Source: Methylobacter sp.
GTDB taxonomy: Bacteria > Pseudomonadota > Gammaproteobacteria > Methylococcales > Methylomonadaceae
Direction: 5' to 3'
Assembly: GCA_023229605.1 (NCBI GenBank)
Contig: JALNYY010000009.1
Location: 1-62,194, forward strand
DNA length: 62,194 bases
The notes below the pieces were generated by a model. It had not been told where the DNA came from. It made no database searches and was given only the letters and a program-made list of their open reading frames with translations. Position 1 is the stretch's first letter. Every line of letters begins with the position of its first letter. This document shows positions 54,373 to 62,194 of this stretch, in pieces. The position numbers and the translations under genes are program-made.

Positions 54373-57300
54373 ATGCCCAGCCATACCTCCAGAATCGCCG
54401 ATTTGTCTAAAGAAAAACAAGCATTGCTGTTGAAACGCATCAAGGAAAGATCGGTTTTCGTCAACCAGTCCATCGGTAAGCGGTCGGATTTTTCGCCGTG
54501 TCCGTTGTCGTTCGCGCAGGAAAGGCTATGGTTCCTGGCGCAAATGGAGCCCGACAACCCGTTTTATAACATGGCCGGCGTGGTGCAATTACAAGGCAAC
54601 CTGAACCTACCGGTATTGGAGCAGGCGCTGAACGAAGTCGTCCGACGCCACGAAGCGTTAAGGACTTCGTTTCGGGTCATCGAAAACGAAGCCCGGCAAG
54701 TCATCAATGCCCCAACTGCAATAACCGTTGACGTTATCGATTTAACGGCATTGGACAAACTTCAACAGGAAGGCATCGTCAAAACCCTTGAGGAGCAGGA
54801 AGCGCACCGTGTTTTCGATCTTGAACAAACGCCGCTGCTAAGAGCTGCCTTGCTCAAGCTGGATGGCGAACGCTATGTATTGCTAATGACCTTGCATCAT
54901 ATCGTTTCCGATGAATGGTCGTTAAGGCTGCTTATCAACGAAGTTGGGGCTTATTACGAAACCTTCAAAAACGGCAATCCGTCATCAGAACCGGAGTTGC
55001 TGGTTCAATATGCCGATTTTGCCGTTTGGCAACGCAACTGTCTGCAAGGCGAGCTGTATGAAAGGCAAATCGCTTATTGGCAGCAGCACCTGGAGACTGC
55101 GCCTAAAGCGCTGGAGTTGCCGACTGACCGGCCCAGACCGCCGGTCATCTCGTATCGCGGCGCAAACCATGAGTTCGAGCTGGGTCGCGAAACATCGGCC
55201 GCACTGATCCAGTTAAGTCGCCAGACCGACACGACTTTATTTGCGGTGATGATGGCGGCGTTCGCTGTCTTATTGTCGCGTTATTCAGGACAAAACGATA
55301 TTTGCATCGGCTACCCGATAGCCAATCGCAACCGGCGGGACATCGAAAACCTGATAGGCTTTTTCGTCAATACCCAGGTGTTGAGAACCGATTTGTCCGG
55401 CAACCCGACCTTTACCGAACTGCTGGAACGGGTCAGGAAAAACACTCTGGATGCGCAAAACAACCAGGACTTGCCGTTCGAGCGCCTGGTCGAAGCATTG
55501 AAACTGGAACGGGAACTGAACCGGACGCCGTTGTTCCAGGCGATGCTGGTTTACCAGAACGCGCCGATGGATGCGCTGAACGTTTCGGAACTGCATTTCA
55601 ATATCGCCGATGCAAAAATGAACGCCGCCAAGTTCGATTTGACCTTGAATGTAGCAAGGTCGGAAAACCAGTTGCGCTGCGGCTTTAATTACAGCGCCGA
55701 TTTATTCGACGAAGCGACTGTTGTCCTGATGGCGAAGCACTTGCAGCAGTTGCTGGAAAGTATCGTCAACAGTCCTGACGCCCCTGTTTCAGAGCTGCCG
55801 CTGCTGACGCCGACTGAAACACGGCGGATTCTGCTCGACTGGAATGCGACCGAAGTTGACTATCCGAAGGAGCGATACATTCATCAACTGTTCGAGGCGC
55901 AGGCGGGAAAAACGCCGGATGCGCTTGCGGTGGTTTTTGAAGGACAGACTTTAAGTTACGCGGAACTGAACGCCAGGGCCAATCGCTTGGCTCATTATCT
56001 GCAAGCCAAAGGCGTCGGGCCGGATGTGCTGGTCGGCATCTGTGTCGAGCGTTCTGTGGAAATGGTGGTCGGCTTGCTGGGGATTTTGAAAGCCGGTGGC
56101 ACTTATCTGCCGCTGGATCCGAGCTATCCGCAAGACCGGCTTGAATTCATGCTGCGTGATGTCGCCCCGCCGGTTGTCTTGACCCAGGCCGGTTTGCTGG
56201 AAAAACACGGTTTTGGCGAGGCAAAAGTACTGTGCCTGGATAGCGACTGGCCGAAACTGGCGGATGAATTAGCGACCAATCCCGGCGTAAAACCGATGCC
56301 TGAGAACCTCGCCTACTGCATCTACACCTCCGGCTCCACCGGTGAGCCGAAAGGCGCGGGCATCTTGCACCAGGGCATACTCAACCGGCTGCAATGGATG
56401 CAGCAACAATACCGGCTGGATGCCGGCGATTGCGTCTTGCAAAAGACCCCGTACAGTTTCGACGTCTCGGTCTGGGAGTTTTTCTGGCCGTTGATGACGG
56501 GTGCGAAATTGGTCGTTGCAAGACCTGATGAACACAAGGACAGTCTGGCGCTGATCGATACCATTATACGGGAGCAAATCACGACGATTCACTTTGTGCC
56601 GTCGATGCTACAAGCCTTTATCGACACGCCGGGCGTGGAAAACTGCACCTCGCTGAAACGCGTGATCTGTAGCGGCGAAGCCTTACCGGCCGACTTGGTC
56701 GCACGCTTCCAGAAAAAACTACCGGCTGAACTGCACAATCTTTACGGCCCCACCGAAGCCTCGGTGGACGTCAGTTATTGGGCCTGTTTGCCGGACAGCG
56801 TTGAAACCGCGATTCCGATAGGCCGTCCGATAGCCAATATAAGTCTCTATATCCTGGACCGGCAGCTCAACCCGGTGCCGGTCGGTACGCCGGGCGAACT
56901 GCATATCGGCGGCATCGGGCTGGGGCGGGGCTATCTGAACCGCCCCGGACTGACAGCGGAAAAATTCATCCCCAATCCTTTCGGCCAACAGGGCAGCCGT
57001 CTGTACAAAACCGGCGACTTGGTGCGTTATCGAGTGGACGGCAACATCGACTACCTGGGCCGTATCGACCATCAAGTCAAAATCAGGGGATTCAGGATAG
57101 AGCTGGGCGAAATCGAGGCACGGCTGCTGGAACATCCGGACATCAAAGAGGCCGTAGTGCTTGCCCGTGAAGACCAGCCCGGTGACAAGCGGCTGGTCGC
57201 CTATCTGGTGACGCAGGACGGAGCCGGGCTGTCAGTGGCGGATTTGCGAGTCCAACTCGGCACAAGCCTGACTGACCACATGTTGCCCGGTATTTTTGTG

Positions 57301-57702
57301 GTGCTGCCTGAATTACCGCTGTCGGCCAACGGCAAGCTAGACCGGCGGGCATTACCGGAACCCGACGGCGCTTTGGTCGCCAGCCGTCCCTACGAAGCCC
57401 CGCAAGGTCCGGTGGAAATAGCGATTGCCGAGATATGGCAAGACCTTTTGGGTATCGGACAAGTCGGACGGCACGATAACTTCTTCGAGTTAGGCGGGCA
57501 TTCGCTGATGCTGGTGGGGCTGATAGAACCGTTACGTCGGCAAGGGTTCACGGCCAATATGCGCATGGTCTTTGCCGCGCCGACGCTTGCCGCAATGGCG
57601 GACGCCGTAAGCAACGCCGACAGTCGACCGATTGCTTCTGCGGTGCCGCCCAATTTGATACCGAATGATTTTGACAGCATGACCGAGGAATTCCGACTAT
57701 GA
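54373..57702 (+). CDS. Nonribosomal peptide synthetase module 3: C-A-PCP, predicted serine
   Basis: 1109 residues. Condensation domain with SFAQERLWF, His175/176 and Asp180 in HHIVSDEW, and LPTDRPRPP; LCL type. Adenylation domain (about 490-990): YTSGSTGEPKGAGILH, YSFDVSVWEFFWPLM, NLYGPTEASVDVSYW, KIRGFRIELGE. By alignment to GrsA the pocket reads D-V-W-H-I-S-L-V-D plus the invariant Lys. That differs from the textbook serine code (DVWHLSLIDK) by only two conservative exchanges, so serine is well supported. PCP Ser1044 in GGHSLMLVG. The stop overlaps the next start (ATGA). No epimerase domain; the dual domain of the next protein should supply that step. Confidence 0.95.
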   Translation: MPSHTSRIADLSKEKQALLLKRIKERSVFVNQSIGKRSDFSPCPLSFAQERLWFLAQMEPDNPFYNMAGVVQLQGNLNLPVLEQALNEVVRRHEALRTSFRVIENEARQVINAPTAITVDVIDLTALDKLQQEGIVKTLEEQEAHRVFDLEQTPLLRAALLKLDGERYVLLMTLHHIVSDEWSLRLLINEVGAYYETFKNGNPSSEPELLVQYADFAVWQRNCLQGELYERQIAYWQQHLETAPKALELPTDRPRPPVISYRGANHEFELGRETSAALIQLSRQTDTTLFAVMMAAFAVLLSRYSGQNDICIGYPIANRNRRDIENLIGFFVNTQVLRTDLSGNPTFTELLERVRKNTLDAQNNQDLPFERLVEALKLERELNRTPLFQAMLVYQNAPMDALNVSELHFNIADAKMNAAKFDLTLNVARSENQLRCGFNYSADLFDEATVVLMAKHLQQLLESIVNSPDAPVSELPLLTPTETRRILLDWNATEVDYPKERYIHQLFEAQAGKTPDALAVVFEGQTLSYAELNARANRLAHYLQAKGVGPDVLVGICVERSVEMVVGLLGILKAGGTYLPLDPSYPQDRLEFMLRDVAPPVVLTQAGLLEKHGFGEAKVLCLDSDWPKLADELATNPGVKPMPENLAYCIYTSGSTGEPKGAGILHQGILNRLQWMQQQYRLDAGDCVLQKTPYSFDVSVWEFFWPLMTGAKLVVARPDEHKDSLALIDTIIREQITTIHFVPSMLQAFIDTPGVENCTSLKRVICSGEALPADLVARFQKKLPAELHNLYGPTEASVDVSYWACLPDSVETAIPIGRPIANISLYILDRQLNPVPVGTPGELHIGGIGLGRGYLNRPGLTAEKFIPNPFGQQGSRLYKTGDLVRYRVDGNIDYLGRIDHQVKIRGFRIELGEIEARLLEHPDIKEAVVLAREDQPGDKRLVAYLVTQDGAGLSVADLRVQLGTSLTDHMLPGIFVVLPELPLSANGKLDRRALPEPDGALVASRPYEAPQGPVEIAIAEIWQDLLGIGQVGRHDNFFELGGHSLMLVGLIEPLRRQGFTANMRMVFAAPTLAAMADAVSNADSRPIASAVPPNLIPNDFDSMTEEFRL

Positions 57703-60700
57703 ATATGCAAGAGTTGCTTGCTTACCTGAAAGAGAAAAATATAGCCATTGCTTCGGATAACGGGGAATTGGTGATTCATGCAGCTAAAGGCGTTATGGAT
57801 TCGGAAACATTGGCGCTGTTAAAGTTGCATAAAGCGGCATTATTAAATGCAGTGCAGCAGGAAAATACGGCGGCTCCGATCAACATTACCCCGGCTATGC
57901 TGCCGCTGGTCAGTCTTAGCCAAGACGAGATTAATCTGATCGTAGACATCGTCCCGCAAGGGGTCGCCAATATTCAGGATATTTATCCGCTAACCCCGAT
58001 GCAGGAAGGCATACTGTTTCATCACTTGCTGGAAGCCAGGGGCGATGCCTATCTGTTACGGTCGGTCATGGTTTTTGACGGCCGCGAACGCTTGGAGGCT
58101 TTTCTGAACGCGTTGCAAGCCGTGATTGATCGTCACGACGTCCTGCGCAGTGCGGTTCACTGGGAGGGGTTGAGCCAGCCGGTGCAAGTGGTGCATCGGG
58201 CGGCGAAACTGCCGATTGAAGAAATCGCCCTGAGACCGGAAGTCGATGCGTTACAGCAACTCTATGCTAAAACCGATCCGCGCATTGTGCGCTTGGACCT
58301 GCAACAAGCGCCGTTATTTAAAGCCTGTATCGCCGCCGATCCGCATTCGGATCAATGGCTGCTGGCGCTGCTCAACCATCATTTGGTCTGCGACCATGTC
58401 ACGTTGGCGCTGACCCTGGCCGAGATTAGGATGTTGCTTCAAGGGCAGGGCGACCGTCTGCCGCCGCCTGTGCCTTACCGTAATTTTATTGCCCAGGCGC
58501 TCGCCGTTTCTCCAGCCGAACATGAAGCCTATTTTCGAAGGCAGCTAGGCGATGTCGATGAACCTACCGCGCCGTTCGGCATAGTCAATATTCAAGGGAC
58601 CGGCGGGCAGGTGACCGAGGAGACTTTGTCGCTGAACGATGAGCTGGCGCAACGTATCCGTGATAGCGCGAGGCAACAGGGAGTTACTGCCGCAGTGCTG
58701 TTTCATGTCGCCTGGGCGCTGGTTTTAGCTCGGTGTACAGGCCGCCAGGATGTGGTTTTCGGCACCGTGTTGCTGGGCAGGCTTCAAGGTTCGGCCGGGG
58801 CGGATCAGGCCTTGGGGATGTTCATCAACACTTTGCCGATCCGCATCCCCTTGGCTAACGCCGATGTTCGTCAAGCCGTCGGCGATGCTTACCGGAACCT
58901 GACCGAAATACTTAACCATGAGCAAGCCTCGCTCGCGCTTGCCCAGCGGTGTAGCGCAGTGCCTACGGGAATGCCGTTGTTTACTACATTGCTTAACTAC
59001 CGGCATAGCGATGATTCTGTCGCCTTGTCTGATTGGGAGGGGATGCGTATTCTCGGCAGTGAAGAAAGGACTAACTACCCGATCACGCTTTCGGTGAATG
59101 ATTTGGGCAAGGGGTTCAGCCTGACGGCGCAATGTGTCGAAGGTATTGATCCTGTCCGCATTGCCGCTTATCTTGAGACCGCGATAGCAGGGTTGGTTGA
59201 TGCGCTGATAACAGAGCCCATGCAACCGGTCGAAGCCCTGAGTATTCTGCCGACAGAAGAGCGGCAACAATTATTATTAGGCTTCAATGACACGGGGAAG
59301 ACTTATCCTTGCGACCGTTTGATATATCAGTTATTTGAAGAACAGGCGGCAAGAACGCCGGATGCGATCGCAGTGGTGTTTGAAAATCAAAGCCTCAGTT
59401 ACGATGATCTCAATCGATCTGCTAACCAAGTTGCCCATCATTTGCTGGCGCTCGGTATTCGTCCAGATAGTCGAGTGGCTATTTGTATGGAGCGAAGTTT
59501 AGACATGATAGTTGGGCTACTGGGCATACTTAAAGCGGGCGGGGCATACGTTCCGCTAGACCCGAATTATCCGGTTGAGCGTTTGGCTTATATGGTCGGG
59601 GATTGCGCACCGGTAGCGCTGGTTACTCAGGTAGCATTACAAGACCGATTCCCCACTGAAAACATGACTAAGGTAGTGCTGGATATGGAGGGTGATGCCG
59701 GTAATTCGGCTATTGCCCAACAGTCAACAGGCAATATTGACCCCATAGCCCTTGGACTCACCGCCCGACATTTAGCCTATATTATTTATACATCAGGCTC
59801 AACCGGGCAGCCTAAAGGCGTCATGATAGAGCATTCGAATACCGTGAACTTTATTAGCTGGGCAAAAGCCAACTTCCCATCTAAACAGCTGGCGCATACT
59901 TTATTTTCGACCTCAATCAATTTCGATTTAGCCGTTTATGAGCTTTTTGTTCCGCTCAGTTCCGGATCGACGGTTCATCTGGTCGAAGATCTATTGGCAC
60001 TGAACGATTCATTGGACTGCATTACGCATATCAATACTGTTCCATCGGTGATGAATGCGCTAATCGGCACAAGACAAGTCCCGCACTCTGTGCAATCAGT
60101 CAATTTGGCAGGCGAACCCTTAAAGCAGGCATTGGTTGAAAGCATTTTTGCCTCGACCCAGGTGCAGACCATTTCTAACCTTTATGGTCCGACAGAAACG
60201 ACAACTTATTCCACGTGGGTGACGATAGCCAAAGCTCAGGCATTTCCATCCCACATCGGCCGCCCTATCGCTAACACGCAAATTTATATTCTCGATGCTC
60301 AATTGCAACCCGTGCCGCTGGGTGTGTCCGGCGAAATATATATCGGCGGAGCGGGTGTCGCACGAGGTTATCTCAATCGCCCCGAGCTTAGCGCAGAACG
60401 GTTCATTTACGATCCGTTCAATATCAACGCTAAGGATAATGCCCGACTTTATAGGACGGGCGATTTAGGGCGCTGGTTAGCGAACGGTAATATTGAGTAT
60501 TTAGGGCGTAATGACTCCCAAGTCAAAATTCGTGGGTTTCGTATTGAATTGGGTGAAATAGAAGCCCAACTCGCGATCTGTCAAGGTGTGCGCGAAGCTG
60601 TCGTTATTGCGCGTGAAGATAACCCGAACGAAAAACGGCTGGTAGCTTATTTGCTGGCTCAGGATAACATCGAACTGTCGGCGGCTGAATTACGCAACCA

Positions 60701-61139
60701 ACTTGCTATCGTTTTGGCCGATTACATGATACCCAGTGCTTTTGTTTGTCTGTCGGCCTTTCCGCTGATGCCCAACGGCAAGCTTGACCGTAAGCGCTTG
60801 CCGCAACCGGACATCGGCTGGATGTCGACTAAACACTATGTCGCGCCGCGTACCGCAACCGAGGAAATCCTGGCGGGAATCTGGGCGGAGGTGCTGGGCG
60901 TCGAAAAAGTCGGCGTCGAGGATAACTTCTTCGAATTGGGCGGGCATTCCCTGTTAGCGACTCAGTTGGTATCCCGGATTTGTATCCGTTTCAGGATTGA
61001 TTTGCAGCTAAAGGTTCTGTTTGAAACGACGAACCTTGCCCAGCTGGCCGCCAAAGTCGACCTGCTGGCTTGGGCTAAAGACCAGAGGGAGGCAGTGCAA
61101 AATAGCGCCGAAATCGAGCTTGAGGATATTGAACTATGA
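57699..61139 (+). CDS. Nonribosomal peptide synthetase module 4: TubC docking-dual E/C-A-PCP
   Basis: 1146 residues. The first 55 (MNMQELLAYLKEKNIAI, DNGELVIHAA, LLKLHKAALL) form a TubC-type N-terminal docking domain. The condensation domain has YPLTPMQEGILFHHLLEARGD with His108/109; HHLLEARGD fits the HH-[IL]-x4-GD motif of dual epimerization/condensation domains. The main motif is HHLVCDH (His227/228, Asp232). It should therefore invert the serine from module 3 before joining it. The adenylation pocket reads D-L-Y-N-N-A-L-T-Y. I recall nearly this code from alanine-type domains of cyanobacteria such as the microcystin synthetase, so a small residue is my tentative call. PCP Ser1084 in GGHSLLATQ. 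The stop overlaps the next gene's start. Confidence 0.94.
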   Translation: MNMQELLAYLKEKNIAIASDNGELVIHAAKGVMDSETLALLKLHKAALLNAVQQENTAAPINITPAMLPLVSLSQDEINLIVDIVPQGVANIQDIYPLTPMQEGILFHHLLEARGDAYLLRSVMVFDGRERLEAFLNALQAVIDRHDVLRSAVHWEGLSQPVQVVHRAAKLPIEEIALRPEVDALQQLYAKTDPRIVRLDLQQAPLFKACIAADPHSDQWLLALLNHHLVCDHVTLALTLAEIRMLLQGQGDRLPPPVPYRNFIAQALAVSPAEHEAYFRRQLGDVDEPTAPFGIVNIQGTGGQVTEETLSLNDELAQRIRDSARQQGVTAAVLFHVAWALVLARCTGRQDVVFGTVLLGRLQGSAGADQALGMFINTLPIRIPLANADVRQAVGDAYRNLTEILNHEQASLALAQRCSAVPTGMPLFTTLLNYRHSDDSVALSDWEGMRILGSEERTNYPITLSVNDLGKGFSLTAQCVEGIDPVRIAAYLETAIAGLVDALITEPMQPVEALSILPTEERQQLLLGFNDTGKTYPCDRLIYQLFEEQAARTPDAIAVVFENQSLSYDDLNRSANQVAHHLLALGIRPDSRVAICMERSLDMIVGLLGILKAGGAYVPLDPNYPVERLAYMVGDCAPVALVTQVALQDRFPTENMTKVVLDMEGDAGNSAIAQQSTGNIDPIALGLTARHLAYIIYTSGSTGQPKGVMIEHSNTVNFISWAKANFPSKQLAHTLFSTSINFDLAVYELFVPLSSGSTVHLVEDLLALNDSLDCITHINTVPSVMNALIGTRQVPHSVQSVNLAGEPLKQALVESIFASTQVQTISNLYGPTETTTYSTWVTIAKAQAFPSHIGRPIANTQIYILDAQLQPVPLGVSGEIYIGGAGVARGYLNRPELSAERFIYDPFNINAKDNARLYRTGDLGRWLANGNIEYLGRNDSQVKIRGFRIELGEIEAQLAICQGVREAVVIAREDNPNEKRLVAYLLAQDNIELSAAELRNQLAIVLADYMIPSAFVCLSAFPLMPNGKLDRKRLPQPDIGWMSTKHYVAPRTATEEILAGIWAEVLGVEKVGVEDNFFELGGHSLLATQLVSRICIRFRIDLQLKVLFETTNLAQLAAKVDLLAWAKDQREAVQNSAEIELEDIEL

Positions 61140-62194
61140 TGCTGAGCCAATTGCTGACGACTCTGCGTGATTTGAATGTGCATCTTTATGTCGAACAGGG
61201 CAACTTAAAATGCAAGGCGCCGAAAGATGCGCTGAATGAAGAGATTAAGCTCCAGCTCAAATCCAGAAAAGCGGAGTTAATCGAAGCGCTTTCTCAATCC
61301 GGGCAAGAATCCGTATCGATAATGCCCGGTCAGCGAATAGAACCGCTACCGCTGTCTTATGCCCAGCAGCGCTTGTGGTTTCTGGATCGATTGGAACCGG
61401 ACAGCTCGTTTTATAACATGCCGCATGCGTTCAGCTTGACTGGGTATTTGAATGAAGCGGCATTGGCGCAAAGTTTCAACGAGATAGTGCGACGGCATGA
61501 AAATTTGCGTACCGTTTTCGTTACCGGGAGCATTACTGGGAACATGGTGCCGACACAGGCAATTTCACCCGAATTTGCGCTTTCTATCGCTCATGTCGAT
61601 TTAACGGATTTGCCTGAACAGGTCTGCCGGGCAATGCTGTCGAATTTGTGTAGGCAGGAGGCGGCAAAACCGTTTTCTTTAGCGGTCGGCCCTTTGCTTC
61701 GGATAACGCTGATTGCCTTGTCCGGCAGTGCCGGGCGGCAGGAAAATATGCTGCTGGTTACATTGCACCACATCATTTCCGACGGCTGGTCGTCGGCGAT
61801 TTTGATGCGTGAATTCGTAGCGCTTTATCAGGCGTTTAGCCGGGGGAAACGCTCGCCGTTAGCTGAGTTGCCTGTTCAATACGCAGATTTTTCCTGTTGG
61901 CAGCGCCAAAGGCTTACTGGAGATGTGTTACAGCAACAAATCGACTATTGGCGAAACAAACTGGGTGGCGCGCCAAGCTTGCTGGAATTGCCGACCGATC
62001 GCCCAAGGCCCGCTGTCATGAGCTATTGCGGAGCCCTGCATCGTTTTGAAATTCCGGCGGCGCTAGCAGCGCAAATCCATAAAACAAGCCGCCGATATGA
62101 TGCGACCTTATTCATGCTGTTGCTGGCGTCATTCAAAATCCTGCTGTTTCGCTACAGCCAGCAGCAGGATATATGTGTCGGCACTCCCATTGCC
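61136..62194 (+). CDS. Nonribosomal peptide synthetase module 5, truncated at window edge: TubC docking-C
   Basis: 353 codons up to the end of the window, open throughout. The ATG at 61136 overlaps the stop of module 4 (ATGATG), so translation is coupled. A TubC-type docking domain comes first (MMLSQLLTTLRDLNVHLYVE, about 1-60), then a condensation domain (LPLSYAQQRLWFLDRLEPD, His211/212 and Asp216 in the canonical HHIISDGWS, ELPTDRPRP, then the GTPIA region). The intact SDGW, lacking in modules 2 and 3, and the absence of the HH-x4-GD motif indicate an LCL domain. The rest of the module, further modules, the release domain and any export or tailoring genes lie to the right. Confidence 0.94.
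   Translation, partial: MMLSQLLTTLRDLNVHLYVEQGNLKCKAPKDALNEEIKLQLKSRKAELIEALSQSGQESVSIMPGQRIEPLPLSYAQQRLWFLDRLEPDSSFYNMPHAFSLTGYLNEAALAQSFNEIVRRHENLRTVFVTGSITGNMVPTQAISPEFALSIAHVDLTDLPEQVCRAMLSNLCRQEAAKPFSLAVGPLLRITLIALSGSAGRQENMLLVTLHHIISDGWSSAILMREFVALYQAFSRGKRSPLAELPVQYADFSCWQRQRLTGDVLQQQIDYWRNKLGGAPSLLELPTDRPRPAVMSYCGALHRFEIPAALAAQIHKTSRRYDATLFMLLLASFKILLFRYSQQQDICVGTPIA

Overview
This 62 kb window is a chromosomal segment of a Gram-negative bacterium, most likely a gammaproteobacterium. The nlpD-rpoS pair, RapA, LysM lipoprotein, periplasmic and lipoprotein signals and the general gene style point that way. The mix of families and palindromic repeats reminds me of the methanotroph order Methylococcales, but no methane-oxidation gene is present, so that placement is inference only. 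I see no rRNA, tRNA, CRISPR array, transposase or phage gene.

Left part (1-28.5 kb): a truncated glycogen branching enzyme, a secreted small protein, a Crp-type regulator and a SiaA-SiaB-SiaC phosphorylation-switch operon lie on the minus strand. A P2C (Na+/K+-ATPase-like) cation pump follows. Next comes a dense plus-strand signalling block: an HD-GYP response regulator, a decayed gene, a cytoplasmic HPt/REC/PAS hybrid kinase, an amide/urea-type periplasmic binding protein, a membrane dCache hybrid kinase and a membrane PAS-GGDEF-EAL protein. The three middle genes overlap by a few bases and look like one sensory unit whose outlet may be cyclic di-GMP. Two glycine-zipper proteins, rapA, a CvfB-like RNA-binding protein and a J-domain/Sel1 protein follow.

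Middle (28.5-43.5 kb): a two-gene unit couples a diiron (ODP-type) metallo-beta-lactamase-fold protein to a GGDEF-EAL protein. A GH17-like membrane glycosidase/glucan protein, an overlapping GNAT/nitrilase pair, rpoS-nlpD plus a membrane J-protein, mobB-moeA, yjdM, a hemerythrin and a secretin-domain protein come next. cysC and an ankyrin-repeat gene are each preceded by a copy of the same ~155 bp structured leader.

Right part (43.6-62.2 kb, running off the end): a nonribosomal peptide synthetase (NRPS) cluster that should make a lipopeptide. It reads FAAL-ACP-C-A-PCP, then a metallo-beta-lactamase-fold hydrolase (frameshifted here), then C-A-PCP, C-A-PCP (serine code), dual E/C-A-PCP and a final C domain cut by the window edge. 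Three unrelated palindromic repeat elements have landed in this cluster. Two of them are translated in frame inside synthetase genes and the third appears to supply the ribosome binding site of the second synthetase.

The most unusual items are the repeats domesticated inside megasynthetase reading frames, the duplicated terminator-like leader in front of cysC and the ankyrin gene, and the kinase / binding protein / kinase module.
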